From: Pseudomonas saliphila
GTDB lineage: Bacteria > Pseudomonadota > Gammaproteobacteria > Pseudomonadales > Pseudomonadaceae
Length of the DNA stretch: 63,196 nt
NCBI RefSeq assembly: GCF_008638345.1
Contig: NZ_VTVA01000021.1
Coordinates: forward strand, 1-63,196
Direction: 5' to 3'
A program made the translations under genes and the position numbers. The notes beneath the pieces were generated by a model that saw only the letters and a list, made by a program, of their open reading frames with translations, searched no databases and was not told the DNA's origin. Below are positions 56,310-63,196 of the stretch, piece by piece. The number at the start of each line of letters is the position of its first letter. Positions within the stretch are counted from its first letter, which is position 1.

Positions 56310-57070
56310 CCGACCAGTTGCTGCGCCGACTTCCGTTACGGCGAGGGCATCGGCTGGCCGTGGTTCCGGTGGAGTCACGGTTCGCCCGCGTCACCAGAGG
56401 CATCCTGGGGGTATGTGTTTTGCTCGCGTTCCCGGCGGCTGCCTGGCTTGGCTGGGATGCCGCCTTGCGCTCCGAGCTGGTGGAAAACCACACGCAGCTG
56501 CGCTCCAGTCATCAGGTTGTACAGGCTGAGTTGGAACAGACGCAGCAGCGGTACCAGCAATTGGAGGTCGATCTGCTGGTCGCCCGCGAAGCGGTGAGGG
56601 ATGGCCGCAAGATCATTACTGATCTGGAGCAGCAGCTGTTCAAGTTGCAACAGGATCTCGCGATTTACCAGGGGGCCTTGGCACCCAATGCCATGGTGCC
56701 CGGTTTGCGTTTTCAGGCTTTCGAATTGCAGTCCACCGAACGGCCTGATGTGTTTCGCTACAAGGTAATGGTCAGTCGAGTCGGCAGTGAAAGTGAAACC
56801 ACGCAGGCTACACTCTTTATTGAGGTGCATGGCTCGCGGGACGGTGAAGAGGTAGTGATACCTTTGTCGAGCATGACGGCGGCAGGAGATGATGAAGGGC
56901 TGGCGCTGGATTTTCGCTATTTTCAGGTCGTGCCGGCCAATGGCAGGGAAGCCGAATTATTGCTTCCGGAAGGCTTTCAACCCAAACGTGTGCGTCTACG
57001 TGCCGAGCATGACGGCAAGACGTTGGTGGAGCAAATGTTCGACTGGACAGTAACGGGAGAAAAATCCTGA
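56306..57070 (+). CDS. Coiled-coil membrane protein (DUF6776-like) coupled to bactofilin
   Basis: A protein of about 254 residues with one membrane helix near 33-53 ([20 protein letters not shown]), a coiled coil at about 60-120 rich in E, Q and L, and a C-terminal beta-rich domain. I place the start at a TTG overlapping the argC stop; a GTG near 56361 (VVPVESRF) is a good alternative because no clear ribosome-binding site serves the TTG. Its stop overlaps the bactofilin start. The domain organisation would suit a periplasmic or membrane partner of the bactofilin; this is inference. Confidence 0.72.
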   Translation: MTDQLLRRLPLRRGHRLAVVPVESRFARVTRGILGVCVLLAFPAAAWLGWDAALRSELVENHTQLRSSHQVVQAELEQTQQRYQQLEVDLLVAREAVRDGRKIITDLEQQLFKLQQDLAIYQGALAPNAMVPGLRFQAFELQSTERPDVFRYKVMVSRVGSESETTQATLFIEVHGSRDGEEVVIPLSSMTAAGDDEGLALDFRYFQVVPANGREAELLLPEGFQPKRVRLRAEHDGKTLVEQMFDWTVTGEKS

Positions 57071-57498
57071 TGTGGAAAACCGGGAAACTAAAAAAAATGG
57101 ATATCAGTCAATTCGGCGGTAAAACCACCGTCATCGCTCAGGATGCGGTTGTACGTGGCGACATCCACTTTCAGGGAGCGTTGCAGGTCGACGGCCGCGT
57201 AATTGGCAGTATCGAGGCAGAGCAGGGATTGGTCCGTGTCAGTGAACACGGCCAGGTGGAAGGGGTTATCAAGGCGCCGAGCGTCAAGGTGAACGGTCAG
57301 GTGATCGGTGATGTGCACGCATTCGAGCGTCTGGAACTGGATGCGAACGCCAGAATCAGCGGCGATCTCTATTATCGGTTCATGGAAATGGTGGTGGGGG
57401 CTCAGATCAGCGGTCAGCTAAAATATCTGGGCAACGAGTTGGCCGATGATGAATTGCCGGTCAATCTGGTCTCGCTCGGAAACGAGCCTGGCGAATAG
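57070..57498 (+). CDS. Bactofilin (polymer-forming cytoskeletal protein)
   Basis: A 142-residue protein whose central part (about 25-120) is a right-handed beta-helix of short repeats (RGDIHFQGALQVDGRVIGSIEAE, VEGVIKAPSVKVNGQVIGDV), the bactofilin fold. Bactofilins self-assemble without nucleotides into scaffolds that place cell-wall or pole proteins. The N-terminal tail ([17 protein letters not shown]) is basic and amphipathic. It overlaps its upstream neighbour by one base. Confidence 0.88.
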   Translation: MWKTGKLKKMDISQFGGKTTVIAQDAVVRGDIHFQGALQVDGRVIGSIEAEQGLVRVSEHGQVEGVIKAPSVKVNGQVIGDVHAFERLELDANARISGDLYYRFMEMVVGAQISGQLKYLGNELADDELPVNLVSLGNEPGE

Positions 57499-57527
57499 TT
57501 GACCAAAAGACTCGGGTTAACCATAAT
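57499..57527 (+). promoter_or_regulatory. Promoter of erpA
   Basis: TTGACC (57499-57504) and CATAAT (57522-57527), 17 bases apart, each one mismatch from consensus. It begins right at the end of the bactofilin gene and leaves a leader of about 35 bases before erpA. Confidence 0.75.
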
Positions 57528-57568
57528 ATCGGGTCTGTTGTGCTGCGGTACCCGCTGCTGGAGGTTGT

Positions 57569-57922
57569 ATGTCGACTGCTGAAATTTTTACTCCCACTCC
57601 GCTGAATTTTTCTGAGAGCGCTGTTGGCAAGGTGCGTGCCCTGATTGAAGAAGAGGGCAATGAGCGCCTCAGTCTGCGCGTGTTTGTTACAGGGGGTGGC
57701 TGTTCGGGATTTCAATACGGTTTCACCTTCGATGACGAGTTGGCCGAAGACGATACGATTGTCGAGCGCGGCGGTGTCAGACTGGTGGTGGATCCTATGA
57801 GCTTCCAGTACCTCGCCGGTTCGGAGGTCGATTATCAGGAAGGCCTCGAGGGCTCCCGCTTTGTGATCAATAACCCTAATGCCGCCAGTACCTGTGGTTG
57901 CGGTTCATCCTTCTCTATCTGA
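57569..57922 (+). CDS. erpA: Iron-sulfur cluster insertion protein ErpA
   Basis: An A-type carrier that delivers Fe-S clusters to essential targets such as isoprenoid enzymes. The 117-residue product has the three cluster cysteines: Cys45 in [11 protein letters not shown], and Cys109 and Cys111 in [11 protein letters not shown] at the end. A GGAGG lies before the ATG. Confidence 0.95.
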   Translation: MSTAEIFTPTPLNFSESAVGKVRALIEEEGNERLSLRVFVTGGGCSGFQYGFTFDDELAEDDTIVERGGVRLVVDPMSFQYLAGSEVDYQEGLEGSRFVINNPNAASTCGCGSSFSI

Positions 57923-58031
57923 CCCTTCGGTAGCGAGCCTATCATCGCGTCGATAACGGGATGAATCGATAACAGGTGTTCGTTTTCCGGCACGATACAC
58001 CCCTCTCTCTCATGGAGCAGGAGTAAAGGGT

Positions 58032-59171
58032 TTGTCCCAACAAGCGAAAAAACCCTTTGCCAGTCTATTCTTCTTCCCCGTCGCGACCGCGTATGGGGCC
58101 TTCATTCTGCCGTGGTCTGTGCTGGCCCAGTTTGGTCTGCTAGCCGCTCCTCCGGGTTTGACCGGTTCTTTGGGGCACGCCTATGAAATGTTGTTCGGCT
58201 TCGCCCTGGCGGTCGTAGCGGGCTATGTTCTCGGACCTCAGTCTCCGCGCTGGTTGTGGTCGATACTGTCGTTCTGGGTGGCTGCGCGCATCGCTTTCCT
58301 CGGATGGTCCACGAGCTACGTGTCGGCATTGATCAATATTCTGTTTGTGGCGGTGCTTGCCTTTAAAGTGGTGCCGCGTTTCGCCGGCGCGAAAAAGTGG
58401 CGTAATAAGACCCTTGCGCCCATTTTGCTTGGGCTATGCGTGGCTGCGACCCTGTTTCAGGCACTGCTGCTGACGGAGAACAATGGCCCGGCGCACGGAT
58501 TGCTGTTCGAGGCTGTCTTGCTATTGAGTGCGCTGATGTTCTTCATGAGCGGAAGGATGCTGGCGCCCGCTATAGCGACGCACCTGTTGAAACAGAAGCG
58601 CGAACTCCACGCTCGACTCCAGCCGCGCCTGGAAGGCTGGGTACTCCTGTCGCTGGCTCTGGCTTTGATTGTCAATCTGCTTCCGGGGGTCGCGATTCAG
58701 CCAATCGTTGGGTTGTGTCTAGTGGCAGCCTCAGCTGTTGCCCTGGTTCGGTTGGTCCGCTGGCCGGTCTGGCGCTGTCTGGATCGCCCCGACCTGGTCG
58801 CATTGACCTCGGGTTATATCTGGCTGGTCATCGGTTGGGCGGTAATCGGTTGGACGCTGCTCACCCATATGCTGCCATTGTCGACGGCCCTGCACGGCAT
58901 CACCGTTGGTGCACTGGGCAGCCTGACGCTGACTGTCATGGCTCGCAGCCAGGCGCAGCGTACTCGGAAGGACGCCAATGCCGCGCCGGCGATCTATCTC
59001 GCGACCGGCTTGATCAGCGTAGCTGCAGTGGCCAGGATGGCCGCAGGCACTCTGATTCCCGGAGTTTGGATACATGTATTGGCTGCTATCAGCTGGAGTG
59101 TCGCGTTTGTCTGCTTGCTGGTTTTTCTGCTCTGGTTCCGGAAAGTGCCCGACCGCCCATTGAAACCCTGA
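58032..59171 (+). CDS. nnrS: NnrS-family heme-copper membrane protein
   Basis: A 379-residue protein with about ten to twelve membrane helices, typical of NnrS, which protects against nitric oxide under low oxygen in other bacteria. The N terminus FFFPVATAYGAFILPW and segments HAYEMLFGFALAVVAGYVL and HGITVGALGSLTLTVMARS hold conserved histidines that may bind heme. The start is a TTG at 58032, eight bases after AGGAG; no ATG is near. The neighbouring erpA and anmK are adjacent in PAO1, so this gene is an insertion relative to it. Confidence 0.82.
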   Translation: MSQQAKKPFASLFFFPVATAYGAFILPWSVLAQFGLLAAPPGLTGSLGHAYEMLFGFALAVVAGYVLGPQSPRWLWSILSFWVAARIAFLGWSTSYVSALINILFVAVLAFKVVPRFAGAKKWRNKTLAPILLGLCVAATLFQALLLTENNGPAHGLLFEAVLLLSALMFFMSGRMLAPAIATHLLKQKRELHARLQPRLEGWVLLSLALALIVNLLPGVAIQPIVGLCLVAASAVALVRLVRWPVWRCLDRPDLVALTSGYIWLVIGWAVIGWTLLTHMLPLSTALHGITVGALGSLTLTVMARSQAQRTRKDANAAPAIYLATGLISVAAVARMAAGTLIPGVWIHVLAAISWSVAFVCLLVFLLWFRKVPDRPLKP

Positions 59172-59174
59172 ATC

Positions 59175-60275
59175 TCAGGCCGGATATAACGCGCCGAGGA
59201 TTCGCTGCCCACGTGCGCCAGTTACCGCAGGCAGATTAGCGGGCTCGCGCGTGTCGAAACGCCATGCCAGCCAGGCGAAGGCGATTGCTTCCATCCAGTC
59301 GGGATCGACGCCCAATGTCTGGGTGGTCTGTACGACTGCTGGCGCGAGCAGCTCGGCAAGACGCTGCATTAGCCAGCCGTTGCGGGCGCCGCCTCCGCAT
59401 ACGTAGATGTCAGCCGAGCCAGGGATGTTGGAGCGTACGTCCTGTGCAATGGACCGGGCGGTCAGCTCAAGCAGAGTGGCCTGAACGTCCGCAGGCGCAA
59501 AGGTTTTTCCCGCTTGTTCCAGTACATCATCCAGCCAGGACGCATTGAAATATTCCCGGCCAGTGCTTTTTGGCGCCTTACGCTGGAAGTAGGGGTCCTG
59601 CAGCATGCGGACGAGGAGTGCGTCTTCAGCCGTTCCGCTACGCGCCCACTGTCCATCGCGATCAAAGGCTTCGCCGCGATACTGAGTGATCCAGTGATCA
59701 AGCAGCACGTTGCCCGGACCGCTATCAAAGCCCAGCGCCGGATGGTCAGGCTTCAAGACTGTAAGGTTGGCAAAGCCGCCGATGTTGACGAGTACGCGGG
59801 TGTCCATCGGCGAGCCGAGTAACCAGTGATGGAAAGCGGGCACCAGGGGCGCACCCTCGCCGCCAGCAGCCAGATCGCGGCTACGAAAGTCGCAAATAAC
59901 GGAAATACCGCTCAGTTCAGCCAGTAATGCCGGGGCACCGATCTGGCAGCTGAAGCCCAGCTCGGGATGGTGTCGGATGGTCTGGCCGTGGCTACCAATC
60001 GCACTGACCTGCGCCGCAGCAACAGAATGCTCAGCCAGTAGCGCGTTCACTCCGTCAGCGGCGAGCGTCGCCCAGGCGATGCCGGCACGTCCGGCTCGCT
60101 GGATCTCATCCGGTCCGGCTGTACAGAGGGAGAGCAGATCGTTGTGTAGGGATTCGGGAAAGGGCAGGCAGATTGCGCCCACCAAGGTGGCCTGTCGGCC
60201 TTCGAAGGAAACCAGAGCGATGTCGATACCATCCAGGCTGGTGCCTGACATGATACCGACATAGAGCCTGGACAT
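59175..60275 (-). CDS. anmK: Anhydro-N-acetylmuramic acid kinase
   Basis: Recycles cell-wall anhydro-MurNAc to MurNAc-6-phosphate. The 366-residue product begins MSRLYVGIMSGTSLDGIDIAL (phosphate loop) and contains FDSGPGNVLLDHW (about 178-190) and VCGGGARNGWLM (about 290-301). It overlaps the M23 peptidase by one base and is the second gene of that unit, as in PAO1. Confidence 0.95.
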   Translation of the reverse strand: MSRLYVGIMSGTSLDGIDIALVSFEGRQATLVGAICLPFPESLHNDLLSLCTAGPDEIQRAGRAGIAWATLAADGVNALLAEHSVAAAQVSAIGSHGQTIRHHPELGFSCQIGAPALLAELSGISVICDFRSRDLAAGGEGAPLVPAFHHWLLGSPMDTRVLVNIGGFANLTVLKPDHPALGFDSGPGNVLLDHWITQYRGEAFDRDGQWARSGTAEDALLVRMLQDPYFQRKAPKSTGREYFNASWLDDVLEQAGKTFAPADVQATLLELTARSIAQDVRSNIPGSADIYVCGGGARNGWLMQRLAELLAPAVVQTTQTLGVDPDWMEAIAFAWLAWRFDTREPANLPAVTGARGQRILGALYPA

Positions 60276-61738
60276 TATTCTTCCAGAGACGCCAGCTGAG
60301 TACTGTCTTGTTGATCCAGTTTAGCCATGAGCGTGTTGCTGACTTGCAGGAAGGCAGTACGTTCGGCCTTGGGAATGGGATCGGATACAGGAAGCTTTAC
60401 GTTGAGCGGATCCACGTGGGTGCCGTTCACCAGAAACTCATAATGCAGGTGTGGCCCGGTGGAAAGGCCAGTAGTGCCGACGTAGCCGATCACCTGGCCC
60501 TGCGATACGTTGTCACCCGCGTTCAGGCCCTTGGCGAAACGGCTCATGTGCGCATAAAGCGTCTGATACTTCTGTCCGTGTTTGATGACGACAGTGTTGC
60601 CGTAACCACCTTTGCGGCCGGCATGCACTACGCGACCGTCACCTGTAGCGCGAATCGGGGTGCCGGTCACTGCTGCGTAGTCGACGCCGCGGTGGGGCCG
60701 CACGGTTTTCAGTACAGGGTGGCGACGATTCGGGTTATAGCGTGAACTGATACGAGCCAGCTCCACCGGTGTGCGGATGAAGGCCTTGCGCATGCTGGTG
60801 CCATCCGCGCGGTAATAGCTGCTATTTCCGTTCTTGTCGGTGTAACGAACGGCGGTAAAAATCTTGCCGCGGTTGGTGAAGCGAGCAGCGAGGATGTTAT
60901 TGGTGCCAACGCGCTTCTCACCAACGTGTAACTCTTCGAATAGCACTTCGAATGCGTCGCCCTTGCGGATCTCCCTGGCAAAATCGACGTCATAGCCGAA
61001 TATGTTGGCCATCTGCATGGTCAGGTTGTGCGACAGGCCGGCTTGTTGTGCGGAGAGGAACAGCGAGCTGCTGATCTCGCCCTTGGCAAACCGTGTCCGC
61101 ACCTCAGGCTTAACGCTGTCGGAAGTAAAGGCGAAAGTATCACCCTCGCGCTCAAGGCGGATTGTCTCGAGGTCGTTGATCTTGGAGCGGATGGCCAATA
61201 AGTCGCCAGCGTCGTCCTTTTTGAACTCAACAACTTGGCCTACCTTGAGCCGCGTGAACCGTTGGGCATCCTTGCTGCTGGATACCACAGAGTGCAGCGA
61301 AGCGGCTGAGAAGCCGAGTTGGCTGAATAGGACCGACAGCGTATTGCCTGCGGCGACGGTTACGCTGATCCAGTCAGTTGGAGGCGGTTCCGCAGCCTCG
61401 ATGTGCTCGGCGGGAGGAGCTTCCGGAGCAAGAGCTAGCGATTGGAGTACAGCGGGAGACGCTTCACCCTGAACTGCAACTTCAGCAGGCTTGGCCAGTT
61501 GAAGCGGAGAAGCGATTGTGACTGTCTCGCCAATCAGCGCATCCAGTTGTTCAGATACGGACGGCTGGGCTTCTATGGAAGGGGACGTTTCGAGTTCAAG
61601 CGGAACGAACGTCCGGCGCGCTTCGACATCCGATGTAGGGATGACGAGCAGGAAAATACTCAGCGCTGCAGCGATTCCGCTGGCCGCCATAATATGGCTT
61701 TTTGGATATCGCGGCGTCTTTGTCTTTTGAGGAGGCAT
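60275..61738 (-). CDS. M23-family cell-wall endopeptidase (MepM-like)
   Basis: A 487-residue periplasmic or membrane-anchored murein hydrolase. N-terminal helix at about 15-35, an OapA/LysM-like domain at about 120-190 (TVAAGNTLSVLFSQLGFS), then an M23 domain at about 340-470 with zinc ligands in RPHRGVDYA and GPHLHYEF. E. coli MepM cuts cross-links to allow wall growth. Coupling to anmK joins opening of the wall with recycling of its products. Confidence 0.92.
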   Translation of the reverse strand: MPPQKTKTPRYPKSHIMAASGIAAALSIFLLVIPTSDVEARRTFVPLELETSPSIEAQPSVSEQLDALIGETVTIASPLQLAKPAEVAVQGEASPAVLQSLALAPEAPPAEHIEAAEPPPTDWISVTVAAGNTLSVLFSQLGFSAASLHSVVSSSKDAQRFTRLKVGQVVEFKKDDAGDLLAIRSKINDLETIRLEREGDTFAFTSDSVKPEVRTRFAKGEISSSLFLSAQQAGLSHNLTMQMANIFGYDVDFAREIRKGDAFEVLFEELHVGEKRVGTNNILAARFTNRGKIFTAVRYTDKNGNSSYYRADGTSMRKAFIRTPVELARISSRYNPNRRHPVLKTVRPHRGVDYAAVTGTPIRATGDGRVVHAGRKGGYGNTVVIKHGQKYQTLYAHMSRFAKGLNAGDNVSQGQVIGYVGTTGLSTGPHLHYEFLVNGTHVDPLNVKLPVSDPIPKAERTAFLQVSNTLMAKLDQQDSTQLASLEE

Positions 61739-61784
61739 AAGCGCTCTTGTGGTTGATTCTATGGAATGTTGACTAACTTGCTAA

Positions 61785-61790
61785 ATTATA
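61785..61790 (-). promoter_or_regulatory. Likely -10 box of the M23-anmK unit
   Basis: On the minus strand the hexamer is TATAAT, a perfect -10 box, 47 bases before the M23 ATG. The matching -35 (around ACTTGC/CTTGCG, 16-17 bases further up) is poor, so an activator or an extended element may help. Confidence 0.4.
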
Positions 61791-61881
61791 ACTGAAACTC
61801 AACAGGCGCAAGTCATAATGTGCGTCATCCGTCATTTTTACAACGCGTGTGCTTGACGAGTTTCTGCCGTTCCCCAGCCTG

Positions 61882-61887
61882 TATAAT
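61882..61887 (+). promoter_or_regulatory. Likely -10 box of tyrS
   Basis: TATAAT stands 90 bases before the tyrS ATG. A TTGACG occurs at 61853-61858, but 23 bases is too far for a normal -35; a weak match nearer by would have to serve. The rest of the gap 61739-61977 shows nothing I can name. Confidence 0.4.
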
Positions 61888-61977
61888 CTGTCATCGGCCA
61901 CCCGCGCTTGAAATTGAGTGGCAATGTTGTAATGTTTGCTCCCCTTTAATTCCAGACAGCCACAGGATCCCCGACAC

Positions 61978-63177
61978 ATGAAGCCGGTTGACGAGCAGTT
62001 GGCGCTGATCAAGCGCGGCGCGGAAGAAATTCTGGTTGAAAGCGAGCTCCGCGCCAAGCTTGAGCGCGGTATTCCGCTGCGAATCAAGGCAGGGTTCGAT
62101 CCTACTGCTCCTGATTTGCACTTGGGGCACACCGTCCTGATAAACAAGTTGCGTCAGTTTCAGGAGTTAGGGCATGAGGTGCTTTTCCTTATAGGTGATT
62201 TCACCGGGATGATTGGCGACCCTTCGGGCAAGAACGTTACTCGGTTGCCCTTGACCCGTGAGCAGGTTCTGGCCAACGCCGAGACCTATAAAGAGCAGGT
62301 GTTCAAGATCCTGGATCCGGAAAAGACCCAGGTCCTGTTTAACTCCGAATGGATGGACGAGCTTGGAGCGGCTGGCATGATCCAGTTGGCCGGTAAGTAC
62401 ACTGTGGCCCGCATGCTGGAACGGGACGATTTCGATAAGCGTTATAAGGGTGGTCAGTCGATCGCGATCCATGAGTTCCTCTATCCGCTGGTACAGGGAT
62501 ACGACTCGGTTGCGATGAAGGCTGATGTTGAGCTGGGTGGGACCGACCAGAAGTTTAATCTGCTGATGGGGCGTGAGCTTCAGCGCCAGTACGGTCAGGA
62601 ACCACAGGTGACGCTTACCATGCCGTTGCTCGAAGGGCTGGATGGCGTTAAGAAAATGTCCAAGTCACTGGGTAATTATGTGGGCATCAATGATATGCCT
62701 GGCGAGATGTATAGCAAGATCGTTTCAATGCCAGATGCTTTGATGTGGCGCTATTTCGAGCTGCTCAGCTTTTGTAGCATGGCGGAGATTGATAGCTTCC
62801 GTGCCGATGTTGAGCGTGGTGCTAATCCGCGAGATATCAAGATCAAGCTGGCGGAGGAGTTGGTGGCGCGTTTTCATGGTGAGGAGGCGGCGGCAAACGC
62901 TCACCGTTCGGCTGGTAACCGGCTAGCTGAGGGCGAGCTGCCAGAAGATATTCCAGAGATCTGTCTGGAGTCAGCTGATTCGTTACCCGTTTCGGCTGTG
63001 CTCAATCGAGCCGGGTTGGTGAAGAATGCCGCAGCAGCGCGGGATCTCCTGGCAGCTGGTTCGGTGAAGGTTGACGGAGTTGTTGTCGAGCGTAGCTTTG
63101 AGTTCAAGCCGGGGTCAGAATACGTATGTCAGGCGGGCAAGAAGAAATTTGCACGCATCCGCATCGAAACGCCTTGA
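61978..63177 (+). CDS. tyrS: Tyrosyl-tRNA synthetase
   Basis: Charges tRNA-Tyr. The 399-residue product has the class I motifs HLGH (48-51, in [10 protein letters not shown]) and KMSKS (about 231-235), and a C-terminal S4 RNA-binding domain (about 335-399). The frame is open from 61936; the ATG at 61978 gives [17 protein letters not shown]. Its neighbours match PA0668 of PAO1, named tyrZ there, one of two tyrosyl-tRNA synthetases. Whether a second gene exists here cannot be seen. Confidence 0.95.
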   Translation: MKPVDEQLALIKRGAEEILVESELRAKLERGIPLRIKAGFDPTAPDLHLGHTVLINKLRQFQELGHEVLFLIGDFTGMIGDPSGKNVTRLPLTREQVLANAETYKEQVFKILDPEKTQVLFNSEWMDELGAAGMIQLAGKYTVARMLERDDFDKRYKGGQSIAIHEFLYPLVQGYDSVAMKADVELGGTDQKFNLLMGRELQRQYGQEPQVTLTMPLLEGLDGVKKMSKSLGNYVGINDMPGEMYSKIVSMPDALMWRYFELLSFCSMAEIDSFRADVERGANPRDIKIKLAEELVARFHGEEAAANAHRSAGNRLAEGELPEDIPEICLESADSLPVSAVLNRAGLVKNAAAARDLLAAGSVKVDGVVVERSFEFKPGSEYVCQAGKKKFARIRIETP

Positions 63178-63196
63178 CGGCTTTACTCAGAGGCCT

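Noticed and set aside
61853..61887. TTGACG and TATAAT as a complete tyrS promoter
   Set aside because: The 23-base spacing is far beyond the 16-19 bases that sigma-70 tolerates; only the -10 box was kept.
1..63196. CRISPR arrays, tRNA or rRNA genes, insertion sequences and prophage genes
   Set aside because: No regularly spaced repeats, tRNA cloverleaf segments, transposase or integrase frames were recognised. A low-level miss of a tRNA cannot be ruled out without a dedicated search.

Overview
The window is a 63.2-kb piece of a gammaproteobacterial chromosome, almost certainly from the family Pseudomonadaceae. The protein sequences, and the order of whole blocks, match what I recall of Pseudomonas aeruginosa PAO1: the ribosomal-protein locus to katA, uvrA and ssb; an oprG/Zur-operon/nrdR/rib/nusB/thiL/pgpA/ribA/dxs/ispA/xseB block; rsmE/bioA; and a vfr-to-tyrZ block. 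The blocks are joined differently from PAO1 and carry a few insertions and losses (an NhaD Na+/H+ antiporter inside the rib cluster, a TtpC-type TonB system, NnrS; no bfrA after katA, no speD before coq7). This would suit a marine or halotolerant lineage such as Halopseudomonas (the P. pertucinogena group), but that placement is inference. No tRNA, rRNA, CRISPR array, IS element or prophage was seen.

Layout. 1-13.8 kb: the last codons of tuf, then the S10, spc and alpha ribosomal-protein operons fused into one + strand run from rpsJ to rplQ, including secY and rpoA, with a strong promoter at the front and a strong terminator at the end. 13.9-22.4 kb: katA, then uvrA convergent with it, a YajR-like transporter, ssb, a histidine phosphatase and an RmlD-like protein that has lost its catalytic residues. 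22.4-31.4 kb: OmpW/OprG behind a probable ANR/FNR site; a divergent six-gene TonB energy-transduction operon (DUF3450, TtpC, ExbB, ExbD, TonB, TPR) behind a promoter overlapped by a Fur-like box; and a converging Zur-type zinc operon (DUF2796, ABC ATPase, permease, DUF3299) with a perfect Zur palindrome.

31.4-49.3 kb: a CnoX-like thioredoxin, a METTL20-like methyltransferase, nrdR, the riboflavin genes ribD-(nhaD)-ribE-ribBX-ribH with nusB, thiL and pgpA, a periplasmic retropepsin and ribA. A vitamin B12 locus follows: a BtuF-like binding protein, and BtuB behind a complete cobalamin riboswitch and a hairpin that hides its ribosome-binding site. The isoprenoid genes xseB-ispA-dxs come next. 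49.3-63.2 kb: TauE permease, rsmE, bioA, vfr, OsmC/YhfA protein, coq7, HIT protein, HemJ, argC, a coiled-coil membrane protein coupled to a bactofilin, erpA, nnrS, anmK with an M23 endopeptidase, and tyrS.

Most of this is housekeeping DNA. The parts that repay a second look are the TonB cluster wedged between the oprG and Zur loci, the competing hairpins between rpsJ and rplC, the B12 locus control region, NhaD inside the rib operon, the pseudoenzyme-like RmlD relative, and the bactofilin/coiled-coil pair. I did not find a system I could confidently call wholly undescribed.
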